Of a stretch of DNA of 64,000 nucleotides, positions 34,707 through 43,911 are shown one piece after another. This stretch comes from Leeuwenhoekiella blandensis MED217 (GTDB lineage Bacteria; Bacteroidota; Bacteroidia; Flavobacteriales; Flavobacteriaceae). Within the stretch, counting starts at the first letter, position 1, and every line of letters begins with the position of its first letter. The stretch spans positions 62,001 through 126,000 of the forward strand of contig NZ_CH672395.1 of assembly GCF_000152985.1 (NCBI RefSeq), given 5' to 3'. The position numbers and the translations under genes are program-made. The notes below the pieces were generated by a model that made no database searches, was not told the origin of the DNA, and saw only the letters and a program-made list of their open reading frames with translations.

Positions 34707-35183
34707 ATGTACACCAAAGAATTTGAGATACGCTGGAGTGATATTGATGCCAACAGGCATTTGGCAAATAGCGCATACATCAATTTTATGAGTCATACGC
34801 GTATGGCTTTTTTGATGGAAAACGGTTTTGGGCAGCAAGAGATGGCCAAGCATAATATTGGCCCGGTGGTGTTTTATGAGCATATGTATTATTTTAAAGA
34901 AGTGTTTGCCGGGAAGCCGGTAAAGGTGACGCTTCAATTAAAAGGGCTTTCTGAAGACGGGATGTATTTTGAATTCATTCATAATTTTTATGATCATAAA
35001 GGCCGAAATTTTGCAAGTTGTGAGATGATGGGCGCGTGGATCGATCTTAAAGAACGCAAACTTATAGGCTTGCCAGAAGTGCTTTTTGAAAACCTTTCTT
35101 CGCTAAGTAAAACCGATGATTTTAAAGTGCTTACTAAGGAGGATACACGTAAATTCGGTAAAAAACCAAAAGATTTAGTCTAG
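34707..35183 (+). CDS. 4HBT family acyl-CoA thioesterase
   Basis: A 158-residue hot-dog fold thioesterase. The catalytic region IRWSDIDANRHLANSAYINF (about residues 8-27) has the Asp-x-x-x-H-x-x-N/S arrangement of 4-hydroxybenzoyl-CoA thioesterases. The substrate is unknown. Its 5' side carries repeat copy C with no obvious promoter. It overlaps the convergent EamA gene by 4 nt. Confidence 0.87.
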   Translation: MYTKEFEIRWSDIDANRHLANSAYINFMSHTRMAFLMENGFGQQEMAKHNIGPVVFYEHMYYFKEVFAGKPVKVTLQLKGLSEDGMYFEFIHNFYDHKGRNFASCEMMGAWIDLKERKLIGLPEVLFENLSSLSKTDDFKVLTKEDTRKFGKKPKDLV

Positions 35184-36124
35184 GCGGTTTTCTTTGTTCG
35201 AGTAGATAAATAGACTCCCAGAAAAATAAGTGCTGCGGCACCTGCGCGAACCCAACTCAAATGATCTGCTCCTACCAGAACTGCAAATAGAATGGCAATA
35301 ACCGGTTGCAAATAAATAAACGCGCCAATGGTTGAAGCCTTCAGCGTTTTGAGCGCATACAAGTTGAGCAAGTAGGTTGAGAAGGTGGTGCCCACCACGA
35401 CAAAAACCATAACCCAAACGGCGTGTGGCGGTAAATGGAGCCAGTCTACCGAAGTGAATTCAGTAAACGTAAAGGGTAAATTCAAGAACACACCTAAGAG
35501 AAAAAGCCACTTCATCAGCGTGATGGTGCTGTATTTATTACTGATGGGTTTTACTAAAATTAAATACACTGCATAGGTTGCACCATTTACAAAAAACAAC
35601 ACATTTCCTAACGGAATATTGGGTGCATTAGGTTGTTCTGCTGCGCCAAAAAGTACCAAAACCAGCGCTCCCAGCATACCGATTAGAATCCCAAGAATCT
35701 TAATAAACCCGATGCGCTCTTTCAAAAATAATGCGGAGAGAATAAGCAAGATCACCGGACTCAACGTAATAATCACCGAACTGTTGATAGGTGTAGACAG
35801 GCTTAACCCTTTAAAGAAGGAAAGCATGTTTACAAACATTCCAAAAACGGCACAGCCTAAAAACCGCCAATAATCGGCACGATCAATTTTTTCTGACTTT
35901 GTAAAAATACTAAGCAGCCAGAAAAGTAGTGAAGCTCCCAAAACGCGCAGCAAAATAAATCCGTAAGCGCCGATGTATGTTGGCATCACACCTTTTGCCA
36001 ATGTGTGATTTATGCCATAAATGGTACTGGCGCCAGTGGCAGCTGCAAGTGCGAGCACGCGTTTATTGGCACCGCCTAAGGGTTTAATATTTTGAGGCTT
36101 GCCCTGAGGTAGTTTACTCATCAA
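35180..36124 (-). CDS. EamA/DMT family transporter, N-terminus from repeat copy E
   Basis: A membrane protein of up to 314 residues with ten predicted spans forming two EamA halves (about residues 25-160 and 175-305), typical of drug/metabolite exporters. The ATG at 36124 makes the first about 22 residues (MMSKLPQGKPQNIKPLGGANKR) a translation of the dispersed repeat copy E at 36065-36119. The alternative GTG at 36058 gives a start MLALAAATGASTIYG, which agrees better with family N-termini. Both starts are possible; the repeat-derived N-terminus is flagged. It lies 3 nt after the ArsC/Spx-like gene. Confidence 0.85.
   Translation of the reverse strand: MMSKLPQGKPQNIKPLGGANKRVLALAAATGASTIYGINHTLAKGVMPTYIGAYGFILLRVLGASLLFWLLSIFTKSEKIDRADYWRFLGCAVFGMFVNMLSFFKGLSLSTPINSSVIITLSPVILLILSALFLKERIGFIKILGILIGMLGALVLVLFGAAEQPNAPNIPLGNVLFFVNGATYAVYLILVKPISNKYSTITLMKWLFLLGVFLNLPFTFTEFTSVDWLHLPPHAVWVMVFVVVGTTFSTYLLNLYALKTLKASTIGAFIYLQPVIAILFAVLVGADHLSWVRAGAAALIFLGVYLSTRTKKTA
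36065..36119 (+). repeat. dispersed repeat, copy E (internal deletion)
   Basis: ATTGGCACCGCCTAAGGG plus TTTAATATTTTGAGGCTTGC joins directly to CTGAGGTAGTTTACTC. The middle of the element is missing, consistent with recombination between the two GCTTGCC copies seen in copy C. It overlaps the 5' end of the EamA frame. Confidence 0.72.
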
Positions 36125-36127
36125 AGT

Positions 36128-36484
36128 CTAGTGAGCGTGAATCGCCTCCTTGGCGGCAGCAACGGTTTTTTTGCTGTTGCCAATAAAGATCTTGTCGTTG
36201 TTTACGATCACCGGACGCTTTAAAAACGTGTAATGTTCTAAAATCAGTTCTGCAAAATCGTCTTCACTCAAATCCTCATTGTTCAAGCCACGCTCACGAT
36301 AGAGTCTGGCACGCTTGTTAAAAAGTGCTTCGTAGCTTTCGCTTAGATTGTACAATTCTTCAAGTTGTTCTTCGGTCACAGGATCAGATTTTACATCCTG
36401 TTTTAAAAATGAAGAAGGTAATTCGATTTCATCCATAATACGCTTACACGTATCGCAGGTAGAGAGGTAATATATTTTTCTCAA
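36128..36484 (-). CDS. ArsC/Spx-like thioredoxin-fold protein
   Basis: A 118-residue ArsC family protein. The N-terminal redox pair is in YYLSTCDTCKRIMDE (CxxC, about residues 7-13), and the RPVIVNNDKIFIGN segment (about 91-104) carries the Arg-Pro typical of the family. This is Spx/YffB-like rather than a proven arsenate reductase. It starts with no clear promoter and is followed after 3 nt by the EamA gene. Confidence 0.82.
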   Translation of the reverse strand: MRKIYYLSTCDTCKRIMDEIELPSSFLKQDVKSDPVTEEQLEELYNLSESYEALFNKRARLYRERGLNNEDLSEDDFAELILEHYTFLKRPVIVNNDKIFIGNSKKTVAAAKEAIHAH

Positions 36485-36596
36485 AACAAAAAGATTTAAA
36501 AATTAATAGGTAATACCTGAGCTAGTTTGCTTGTGCAAAGTAATCGCTTTTCGGTTTAAAAAGGTATTTTTGACTCGATAATCGAGGTTAAAAACA

Positions 36597-36664
36597 TTGA
36601 GGCTTGCCTCGAACGATAACAATAAATTTCTAATAAATGCTTCGAGACTTAACTCGAAGTGATT
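36597..36664 (+). repeat. dispersed repeat fragment, copy G (diverged)
   Basis: ATTGAGGCTTGCCTCGAACG, then AATAAATTTCTAATAAATGC and TTCGAGACTTAACTCGAAG. It keeps the GAGGCTTGCCTC core and has its own hairpin arms. It lies upstream of dinB; the 36485-36679 gap otherwise shows nothing recognisable. Confidence 0.45.
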
Positions 36665-36679
36665 GACTAAAAGTATACC

Positions 36680-37156
36680 ATGGACGCTTCAGTAGCTTAC
36701 ACCTTAAAAATCACCTATAAAACACGTGTGATCCTCAAGAATTATCTTGAAACCATTTCGTTAGAAGATCTAAACAAAATCCCTGAAGGATACAACAACA
36801 ATATTTTTTGGAATATCGCACATTTGGTGGCGACCCAACAGATTTTAGTTTACAAATTTTCAGAAGTGCCTGCTCTGGTTTCTGATGAGCTCATCAATAA
36901 ATATCGAAAAGGAACCAAGCCCGAAGCAGATGCTACTCAAGCCGAAGTTGATGAGATCAAAGCATTGCTTTTTAGCACGCTCGATCAGACTGAAGAAGAC
37001 TACAAAGCCGGAAAATTCAAAACCTACAACAGCATTACAACTTCAATGGATAGTACCTTAACTAACGTTGATGAAGCAATTGCCTACAATAATTTTCACG
37101 AGGGAATTCATTTAGGTTCTGTACTTGCGTTGCGTCACGCTATAGGCTTAGTTTAA
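36680..37156 (+). CDS. DinB-like protein
   Basis: A 158-residue DinB/YfiT four-helix protein. Metal-binding His are seen in NIAHLVATQQ (about residue 47) and NNFHEGIHLGSV (about 139-143), the usual three-His arrangement. DinB-like proteins bind a divalent metal and some are thiol-dependent transferases; the substrate is unknown. It overlaps the convergent DUF3298 lipoprotein by 17 nt. Its upstream region has only repeat copy G. Confidence 0.83.
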   Translation: MDASVAYTLKITYKTRVILKNYLETISLEDLNKIPEGYNNNIFWNIAHLVATQQILVYKFSEVPALVSDELINKYRKGTKPEADATQAEVDEIKALLFSTLDQTEEDYKAGKFKTYNSITTSMDSTLTNVDEAIAYNNFHEGIHLGSVLALRHAIGLV

Positions 37157-37901
37157 GATATTCTTGCACTTCACTGAATTTAAATTTTAAAATGGTTTGC
37201 CCATCTACGTAAGAGGCGATCTCATACGGGTTGTAGACCAATACCATTTCATTTGCGGTGAACCCGATTACATTAGGCAAAGCAAATACATCATTCTCAA
37301 ATAAAAAGCCAGTGCTGTTGATGTTTCCATCAGCACTTAGCTTTTTTTGGTTTCTGAATTTTGTTTCAGCAAGCTTTAAAAAACCTTCATAATCCTTAAA
37401 CAATTCTTTGTTGCTAAGCTGGGTCTGAGCATCTTTATCAAAATTAAGATAGGTAGTGCTTCCGTAGCCGTGCGCACCACCCCAATAGGTGTAGTTCTCA
37501 AATTTGATGCTTAAAAGCTGTGCGCCGTCGTAGCTCACTTGAGATGCGCTGTTAATTTCATATTCGGCTCCGGCATCTGGAAAGTCACTTTTATAAATGC
37601 GATAGCTTGAAACAAAATGTGCTAGTGCCTGATCAAAAGTTTCAACCTCAGATTCTTCGTCGGGATCGATCACCAAGTTGTTTATCAGCACTTGGTTTAT
37701 GGCTGCGTTTATCGTGTCGGCAAAGTTTTTATTACCTGAAGCCGTGACTTTTTCAATATCAATAATTGGACAAATACCTTCCTTACAAAGTTCTAATCCA
37801 TCGGTCTGAATGCTTTTTGATTCAAAAACCAAAGGAGCTGCTCTTTTTTGACAACTGGTAATAAAAAGAAGTGTGACCAGTATTAAAGCGATATTTTTCA
37901 A
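37140..37901 (-). CDS. DUF3298/RsiV-like lipoprotein
   Basis: A 253-residue lipoprotein (Cys at about residue 17, LFITSCQKR). The C-terminal part carries the DUF3298 signature (SIKFENYTYWGGAHGYGST then FDK, about residues 125-150), as in lysozyme-sensing anti-sigma RsiV and related envelope proteins. The start is TTG at 37901; no in-frame ATG fits the signal peptide. A minus-strand TACCTTTA box (37932-37939) lies upstream, divergent from the metB promoter. Confidence 0.8.
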   Translation of the reverse strand: MKNIALILVTLLFITSCQKRAAPLVFESKSIQTDGLELCKEGICPIIDIEKVTASGNKNFADTINAAINQVLINNLVIDPDEESEVETFDQALAHFVSSYRIYKSDFPDAGAEYEINSASQVSYDGAQLLSIKFENYTYWGGAHGYGSTTYLNFDKDAQTQLSNKELFKDYEGFLKLAETKFRNQKKLSADGNINSTGFLFENDVFALPNVIGFTANEMVLVYNPYEIASYVDGQTILKFKFSEVQEYLKLSL

Positions 37902-37931
37902 AACAATTTGGGTTTCGTGTTAAACAAAGAA

Positions 37932-37939
37932 TAAAGGTA
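37932..37939 (-). promoter_or_regulatory. -7-like box for DUF3298 lipoprotein
   Basis: Reads TACCTTTA on the minus strand, one base off the consensus, about 30 nt upstream of the TTG start. Confidence 0.35.
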
Positions 37940-37946
37940 CACGCAA

Positions 37947-37979
37947 TTTTGGGAAAAGGTCTTTGGCTTGCTACATTTA
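37947..37979 (+). promoter_or_regulatory. promoter of metB-like gene
   Basis: TTTTG (37947-37951) and TACATTTA (37972-37979) with a 20-nt spacer fit the Bacteroidota -33/-7 layout, with the last base of the -7 box off consensus. No SAM riboswitch was recognised in the 28-nt leader. Confidence 0.45.
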
Positions 37980-38007
37980 CTTATAGATTTAATGAAAGAT
38001 TAAGAAA

Positions 38008-39150
38008 ATGAAATTCAATACCAAAACCATTCACGGCGGTCAACACAATACAGATCCTGCATACGGAAGCGTGATGCCGCCTATCTATCAGACGTCTACC
38101 TACGCGCAATCAACGCCGGGAGGGCACAAAGGCTTTGAATATTCACGCAGTGGAAATCCAACGCGTAAAGCACTTGAAGATGCTTTGGCCAGTTTAGAGA
38201 ATGGTCAGTTTGGTTTGGCTTTTGGCTCTGGTTTGGCAGCTATTGATGCGGTTTTAAAATTGTTTAAACCGGGAGATGAGATCATTTCAACTAATGATCT
38301 TTACGGCGGGTCGTACCGATTATTTACCAAGATTTTTGAAGATTTTGGATTGAAGTTTCATTTTGTGAGTATGCAGGACACTTCGGCAATTGAAGCTGCA
38401 ATTAACGAGAAAACCAAAATGATCTGGGTTGAAACGCCTACCAACCCAATGATGAATATTATTGATATTGAAGCGGTAGCTCAAGTAGCCACAAAGCATA
38501 AGATTTTATTGGCTGTAGATAATACGTTTGCAACGCCCTATTTGCAACAGCCTTTAGATTTGGGCGCTGATCTTGTGATGCACAGCGTCACCAAATACTT
38601 GGGTGGACATAGCGATTTGGTTATGGGTGGCTTGATCGTGAAAGATAAAGAACTGGCCGATAAATTATATTTTATTCAAAATGCAAGCGGTGCTGTTTGT
38701 GGACCTCAGGATAGCTTTCTTGCGTTACGCGGAATCAAAACCTTGCACGTGCGTATGCAGCGACACTGTGAAAACGGTAAAGCTGTTGCGCAGTTCTTAA
38801 AAGAGCACCCAAAAGTTGATGAGGTGTATTGGCCCGGTTTTGAAGAACATCCCAATCACGAGATTGCCAAGAAGCAAATGAAAGACTTCGGCGGAATGGT
38901 TTCGTTTACGACAAAAAAAGACAGCCTTGAAGGTGCTGTTGAGGTGGTAGAAAAATTAAAGGTATTTACTCTTGCCGAAAGTCTGGGAGGTGTAGAAAGC
39001 TTAGCGGGGCATCCTGCGAGTATGACACATGCAAGCATACCCAAAGAAGAGCGTCAAAAAACAGGAATCAAAGATTCTTTAATACGTTTAAGTGTTGGTA
39101 TCGAAGATGCAGACGATCTTTTAGCAGATTTAGAGCAGGCTTTGGCTTAA
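38008..39150 (+). CDS. metB: cystathionine gamma-synthase family PLP enzyme
   Basis: A 380-residue Cys/Met-metabolism PLP enzyme. The PLP lysine is in SVTKYLGGHSD (about residues 194-204), and the family opening FNTKTIHGGQ and the YSRSGNPTR motif (about 46-54) are present. Members include cystathionine gamma-synthase, gamma-lyase and O-acetylhomoserine sulfhydrylase, and the sequence does not decide among them; gamma-synthase is most likely from length and motifs. Monocistronic, with its own promoter. Confidence 0.88.
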   Translation: MKFNTKTIHGGQHNTDPAYGSVMPPIYQTSTYAQSTPGGHKGFEYSRSGNPTRKALEDALASLENGQFGLAFGSGLAAIDAVLKLFKPGDEIISTNDLYGGSYRLFTKIFEDFGLKFHFVSMQDTSAIEAAINEKTKMIWVETPTNPMMNIIDIEAVAQVATKHKILLAVDNTFATPYLQQPLDLGADLVMHSVTKYLGGHSDLVMGGLIVKDKELADKLYFIQNASGAVCGPQDSFLALRGIKTLHVRMQRHCENGKAVAQFLKEHPKVDEVYWPGFEEHPNHEIAKKQMKDFGGMVSFTTKKDSLEGAVEVVEKLKVFTLAESLGGVESLAGHPASMTHASIPKEERQKTGIKDSLIRLSVGIEDADDLLADLEQALA

Positions 39151-39160
39151 GCGAGCGCGT

Positions 39161-39970
39161 TTAAAAATTCAGGTAATAGATATAACCTATTGTTAGCCAT
39201 ACGATAGAATCGTCGTATTTGTTAGGTGGGTAAAATTCAGGATCAGGATTTAGACCATCTACCCAGTTGGAGTGGTATTTATGATATTTCAATTCTAGGT
39301 TGATATCGCTAAGTATCGTTAGTTTATATCTAATGCCTACACTTCCGGTTAATGCCCACGTTGTTCCTGCAGCATCGCTTATTCCGCCTAGTTCACCACC
39401 ATCTCCTATCAAAAACCGGTCAAAGTAGATGTCTTCGGGTGATGCGCCCGGTACATCCTGCACCGAAGAATACTCAGGTTTAAAAGAGACAAAATGTGCT
39501 CCCAAACTTATATATGGTGCAATTTTAAAGGCTCCTGCTTGAAAATCTCTAATACTCAACGGGAAATATTCAAGTTGCATTCCCAATTCAAAAACAAGAG
39601 AGCTTCCTTTATGGTCTCTTAAATCTTGACCTTCTGGAGAATCTTTTTGAGACTCATATCCTTCGTGAGTTAAATTTGTGTAGTGGAGATCTGCTTCAGA
39701 ACGCAGTTTGAAATGATCGTTAAAATAGCGGTCTCTCGTATAACAGTTACAGTCTGCACGATACGCGAAGTTGAAATAATGAACAAGGCCTATCCCGAGA
39801 CCTTGGTTATTTATATTGGTGTCATAATTATTTCTAAGTCCAAAATCGGATTGAAAAAGTAGGGGACCAGCAATCACACCAATTTCATTAGAAAAAGCGA
39901 ACTGTGATCTGGCTGCTGAAGGTATTGCCAGAAAGAGTATTAATACCGCAACTAAAATTTTGGTATTCAT
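39161..39970 (-). CDS. outer-membrane beta-barrel-type protein (THC0290_0291-like)
   Basis: A 269-residue exported protein. The signal peptide covers about residues 1-22 (MNTKILVAVLILFL, cleavage near SRSQF). The mature part alternates hydrophobic and polar residues and opens with FSNEIGVIAGPLLFQSDFG, resembling a flavobacterial family labelled THC0290_0291. A Cys pair (RADCNCYTRD) is conserved-looking. The start is set at the ATG at 39970, because the upstream TTG at 39997 lies in the promoter box. Function unknown. Confidence 0.75.
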   Translation of the reverse strand: MNTKILVAVLILFLAIPSAARSQFAFSNEIGVIAGPLLFQSDFGLRNNYDTNINNQGLGIGLVHYFNFAYRADCNCYTRDRYFNDHFKLRSEADLHYTNLTHEGYESQKDSPEGQDLRDHKGSSLVFELGMQLEYFPLSIRDFQAGAFKIAPYISLGAHFVSFKPEYSSVQDVPGASPEDIYFDRFLIGDGGELGGISDAAGTTWALTGSVGIRYKLTILSDINLELKYHKYHSNWVDGLNPDPEFYPPNKYDDSIVWLTIGYIYYLNF

Positions 39971-39994
39971 TAGGTTTGGGGACTTAAGATGCAA

Positions 39995-40002
39995 CAAAGA
40001 TA
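39995..40002 (-). promoter_or_regulatory. -7 box, start-deciding, for the 39161-39970 gene
   Basis: Reads TATCTTTG on the minus strand, an exact match, 24 nt upstream of the ATG at 39970. A TTG start at 39997 would fall inside it. Confidence 0.6.
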
Positions 40003-40124
40003 GTAAAAATGCAGTTTTAACCTAAGATTGTATTTCTGTTGTAAATTATATAATAGATATAATAAAAATGAGGTATGTATATTAAGAATTTCTAAAATTT
40101 AGATACTAATTTTTATCAATATCA

Positions 40125-40132
40125 TATATTTG
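40125..40132 (+). promoter_or_regulatory. -7 box for gdhA
   Basis: TATATTTG matches TAnnTTTG exactly, 46 nt before the gdhA ATG. The upstream -33 element is not distinct. Confidence 0.55.
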
Positions 40133-40178
40133 CACCGCCTTAGAGCATTTAAAATTATAAATTCAAAAAAACATTATA

Positions 40179-41522
40179 ATGACAGATAGCATTAAAAATT
40201 TTGTTGATTCTGTTGAGAAAGCTAATCCTAACGAGCCAGAGTTTATTCAGGCAGTGCAGGAGGTGGCAGAAACTGTTATTCCTTTTATAGAAAATAACCC
40301 AAAATACCAAGGCAAAAAATTACTAGAGCGTATGGTTGAGCCAGAACGCGCTATTTTGTTCAGAGTACCGTGGGTAGATGATAAAGGAGAAACGCAAATA
40401 AATAAAGGGTATCGCATAGAATTTAATTCTGCGATAGGACCTTATAAAGGTGGACTTCGCTTTCACCCTTCGGTAAACCTGAGTATCCTAAAATTCTTAG
40501 GTTTTGAGCAGGTGTTTAAAAACAGCCTTACTTCATTACCTATGGGTGGTGGTAAAGGAGGTTCTGATTTTAACCCTCGCGGAAAAAGCGATGCCGAAGT
40601 TATGCGTTTTTGCCAAAGCTTTATGACCGAATTGTACCGTCATATTGGCCCTAATACTGATGTGCCTGCAGGTGACATTGGAGTTGGTGGTCGTGAGATT
40701 GGTTATATGTTTGGGCAGTATAAGCGCATCAAAAATGAATTTACGGGTATTCTTACCGGAAAAGGGTTGTCTTATGGCGGTTCTAAAATTCGTCCCGAAG
40801 CGACGGGTTATGGTAACGTGTATTTCACGAAATATATGTTGAATAACATCGGCGAGAAACTGGCAGGAAAAACTGTAGTTATCTCTGGCTCTGGTAACGT
40901 TGCTCAGTATGCGGCAGAAAAAGCAACACAGCTTGATGCAAAGGTAGTGACGCTTTCTGATTCTGATGGTTTTATTTATGATGAGGCCGGTATAGGAAAA
41001 GAGAAACTCGCTTATATTATGGAAATTAAGAATGAGCGTCGCGGTCGTATTAAAGAATATCTGGATAAATATCCTGAAGCAGAATTTCACGAAGGAAAAG
41101 CACCTTGGGGAATCAAATGTGATATCGCATTGCCTTGTGCTACTCAAAATGAATTAGATCAGGAGGATGCTCAATTGCTGGTAAAGAATGGTGTAATGGC
41201 AGTAGGTGAAGGGGCAAATATGCCGTGTACGCCAGATGCAGTTTCTGTATTCTTAGAAAATAAGATTTTATTCTCTCCGGGTAAAGCTTCTAATGCAGGA
41301 GGAGTAGCGACTTCTGGTCTTGAGATGTCTCAAAACAGTATGCGCTACAACTGGTCTGCAGAGCAAGTAGATAAAAAGCTTCACGAGATTATGTACGATA
41401 TACACAATGCGTGTGTGGAGTATGGTAAGCAGGAAGACGGGTTTGTAGACTATGTAAAAGGAGCGAATATCGCTGGTTTTGTTAAGGTTGCAGATGCTAT
41501 GCTTGCTCAGGGAATCGTATAA
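40179..41522 (+). CDS. gdhA: NADP-type glutamate dehydrogenase
   Basis: A 447-residue hexameric-type glutamate dehydrogenase, converting 2-oxoglutarate and ammonium to glutamate. The substrate-binding region reads GGLRFHPSVN and the catalytic lysine is in PMGGGKGGSDF (about residues 122-132). The GDIGVGGREIGYM segment and the dinucleotide fold VVISGSGNVAQYAAEKA follow. The length (about 450) and motifs fit the NADP-dependent class. Monocistronic, with a -7 box upstream and a strong terminator. Confidence 0.95.
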   Translation: MTDSIKNFVDSVEKANPNEPEFIQAVQEVAETVIPFIENNPKYQGKKLLERMVEPERAILFRVPWVDDKGETQINKGYRIEFNSAIGPYKGGLRFHPSVNLSILKFLGFEQVFKNSLTSLPMGGGKGGSDFNPRGKSDAEVMRFCQSFMTELYRHIGPNTDVPAGDIGVGGREIGYMFGQYKRIKNEFTGILTGKGLSYGGSKIRPEATGYGNVYFTKYMLNNIGEKLAGKTVVISGSGNVAQYAAEKATQLDAKVVTLSDSDGFIYDEAGIGKEKLAYIMEIKNERRGRIKEYLDKYPEAEFHEGKAPWGIKCDIALPCATQNELDQEDAQLLVKNGVMAVGEGANMPCTPDAVSVFLENKILFSPGKASNAGGVATSGLEMSQNSMRYNWSAEQVDKKLHEIMYDIHNACVEYGKQEDGFVDYVKGANIAGFVKVADAMLAQGIV

Positions 41523-41550
41523 AACTTTAGATTTCATAAAAGATTTAGCC

Positions 41551-41583
41551 AAAGGCTTCGGGAGTTAACCGAAGCCTTTTTTT
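41551..41583 (+). terminator. terminator after gdhA
   Basis: AAAGGCTTCGG (41551-41561) pairs with CCGAAGCCTTT (41569-41579), followed by a T run. Confidence 0.85.
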
Positions 41584-41637
41584 ATAAACTTACTCTGGGT
41601 TATATTGTATTTTTAACCTGTGGCTAATGCATCGTTG

Positions 41638-43911
41638 ATGATTAAAAAAAACTTATATCTGTTTATTTTGCTGCTGAATAGTTGCTGTGCTTTTGCTCAG
41701 GAATATTCAGAAGCGTGGACGGCATATTTTTCTTACAATCGCATTACTGCCCTTGCTGAAGCCGATACCCAAATCTATGCGGCAGCACAAAATTCAGTGT
41801 TTAGTTATGATTTGCAAACCAATGAAACGCGTCTTTTTTCTACAGTGCAAGGCCTCGCGGGCGAAGCGATAAGCGCCATTCATTATAGTGACGCTACAGG
41901 TATTTTATTTGTAGGCTACGCCTCCGGACTCATAGATGTAGTGCAACCCGATGCTACAGTGACAACTTTGGTAGCTATTCGCGATAAGCCGGCGATTCTT
42001 CCTTCAGAAAAAAGCATCAACAGTTTTGATGAGCAGGACAACACGCTGTATATCGCTACAGGTTTTGGCATTTCTCTATTTGATCTCTCGCGTCTGGAGT
42101 TTGACGATTCTTATTTTATAGGAAATAACGGAGCGCGTCTCAATATCAAACAAACGGCAATCTTTGGCGATTATATCTATGCGGCTTCACCTGATGGCGG
42201 GCTGCGTCGCGCATTGGTGGCCGATGATAACCTGATCGATTTTCAAAATTGGGAAACTTTAGATCCTACGGGTTGGGAAGGTATTCAAACTTTTGCTGAT
42301 GCGCTTTGGGGTGTAAAAAGCGATCAAAGCTTACAGCGTTTTGACGGAAACAGCTTTACCCTGGCAGCTAATTTAGCGCAACTTCCGGTTTCTTTTTCAG
42401 CTTCAGAAGATGTGCTCTCCATAAGTTTAGGTAGCCAAGTTTTGATCTATGATCTTACCGGAAGTTTGACAACAACGATAAATACTATTGCAGAATATCC
42501 AGACACCTACAATGTTGCATTAACTTCTCAAGGTCAAATCTATTTAGGTACTGAAGCTAATGGGCTTTTGATTTCTTCAACATCAAATGCAACGGCAGCG
42601 CTTCAGGTGTTGCCCGATGGTCCACTGCGCAATGATCCGTTTAGTATTGAAGCCGCGCCGGGCCAACTTTGGGTGGCCTATGGTGATTATTCAGATACTT
42701 ATAATCCATTTCCATTAAAACAGCGCGGACTGAGTCATTTTGTGGTGGATTCCGGTTGGTATAATCTTCCGTTTGATGACTTGTTAGAAACCAACAGCAT
42801 CACCAACATCACTTACAATTCTGAAGACCAGACTCAGGTTTTTATGAGTTCGTTTAACGCCGGTCTCCTTGAAATTGTAGAAGAAGTGCCTTTGCAGCTG
42901 TATGACGAAACCAACAGTGGCTTAAGTGATATCCCTTTTGCGCCGTCTGATGTGCGTATAAACGGAGCTGCTTTTGACCGAAATGGTGTTTTATGGTTAA
43001 CCAACAGCTTGGTCGAAAATGCACTCGCACGCAAAACAGGAAATCAGATTGAAGGTATCTCGATCGCTTCCATTTTGCCTGACTTTGATGCTGTAAATGG
43101 CTATTCTGAATTGGTGGTTGGCAGATTAGGAAATATCTATTTTGGTTCTTCAAACCGAGGCCTCATCGGTTACGATCCGGATGCCAATAGCTTTAGGCTG
43201 CTCAATGCTGAACGGTCTAATTTACCGTCAGATAATGTGCAGTCGCTTGCTGTAGATAATAATGGCGCGTTATGGATTGGTACCAGTTTAGGGCTCCGGC
43301 GGCTTTTTAACCCGGCGCAGATGTTTGAAAATGCCGAAATTCAAACGCAGCCTATAATTATTGAAGAATCAGGAAGCGCTGTAGAATTGCTTAATGACCA
43401 AGTTATTCGAGCCATCGCTGTAGACGGAAACAATAATAAATGGGTAGGAACCGTGTCTAGCGGTGTGTTTTACTTCAGTGCCAATGGTCAGGAAACCTTA
43501 CAACAATTTAATACTACAAATTCGCCGCTTCCTTCAAATAATATTCAAGATATAAGCATTGATGAAGATTCTGGAGAAGTTTATTTTGCAACTCCTCTGG
43601 GCTTGGTTTCTTTTTTGGGTACTGCAGTTGCACCGCAAGAAACTTTGGAAAATGCGCGGGTTTTTCCTAATCCTGTGCGCCCCTCATTTACCGGCAGTGT
43701 TACCATCGATGGACTAACTGAAAACGCCAATGTGAAAATCACCGATCTAAACGGAAATTTGGTTTATGAAGAAGTTTCAGAAGGTGGAAGCATTCAATGG
43801 GATACAACTGCTTTTGGAAGATACCGTGTCGCTTCCGGGATTTATTTTATAATGATCACTGCCGAGGATGCCGTGGAGACCAAAATCGTCAAACTTATGA
43901 TCATTCGCTAA
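41638..43911 (+). CDS. porZ: PorZ, type IX secretion attachment-complex protein
   Basis: A 757-residue exported protein. Signal peptide (residues 1-20, cleavage at AFAQE). Two beta-propeller domains follow (about 25-330 and 340-650, with two-component-regulator-like blades such as VDNNGALWIGTSLGLRRL and VDGNNNKWVGTVSSGVFYF), then a C-terminal domain of T9SS-CTD type (about 670-757, RVFPNPVRPSF, ITDLNGNLVYE, SGIYFIMIT). PorZ delivers anionic LPS to the PorU sortase complex at the cell surface. The ATG at 41638 is preferred over the GTG at 41620. The gene precedes recO with a TAATG overlap, an arrangement often seen in Bacteroidota. Confidence 0.85.
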   Translation: MIKKNLYLFILLLNSCCAFAQEYSEAWTAYFSYNRITALAEADTQIYAAAQNSVFSYDLQTNETRLFSTVQGLAGEAISAIHYSDATGILFVGYASGLIDVVQPDATVTTLVAIRDKPAILPSEKSINSFDEQDNTLYIATGFGISLFDLSRLEFDDSYFIGNNGARLNIKQTAIFGDYIYAASPDGGLRRALVADDNLIDFQNWETLDPTGWEGIQTFADALWGVKSDQSLQRFDGNSFTLAANLAQLPVSFSASEDVLSISLGSQVLIYDLTGSLTTTINTIAEYPDTYNVALTSQGQIYLGTEANGLLISSTSNATAALQVLPDGPLRNDPFSIEAAPGQLWVAYGDYSDTYNPFPLKQRGLSHFVVDSGWYNLPFDDLLETNSITNITYNSEDQTQVFMSSFNAGLLEIVEEVPLQLYDETNSGLSDIPFAPSDVRINGAAFDRNGVLWLTNSLVENALARKTGNQIEGISIASILPDFDAVNGYSELVVGRLGNIYFGSSNRGLIGYDPDANSFRLLNAERSNLPSDNVQSLAVDNNGALWIGTSLGLRRLFNPAQMFENAEIQTQPIIIEESGSAVELLNDQVIRAIAVDGNNNKWVGTVSSGVFYFSANGQETLQQFNTTNSPLPSNNIQDISIDEDSGEVYFATPLGLVSFLGTAVAPQETLENARVFPNPVRPSFTGSVTIDGLTENANVKITDLNGNLVYEEVSEGGSIQWDTTAFGRYRVASGIYFIMITAEDAVETKIVKLMIIR

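Noticed and set aside
37980-38007. Possible SAM riboswitch before the metB-like gene
   Set aside because: The leader is only about 28 nt after the -7 box, too short for a known SAM aptamer.
43797-43910. Longer start for recO inside porZ
   Set aside because: The added residues overlap porZ in another frame and do not resemble RecO, whose N-terminus aligns at the ATG at 43911.
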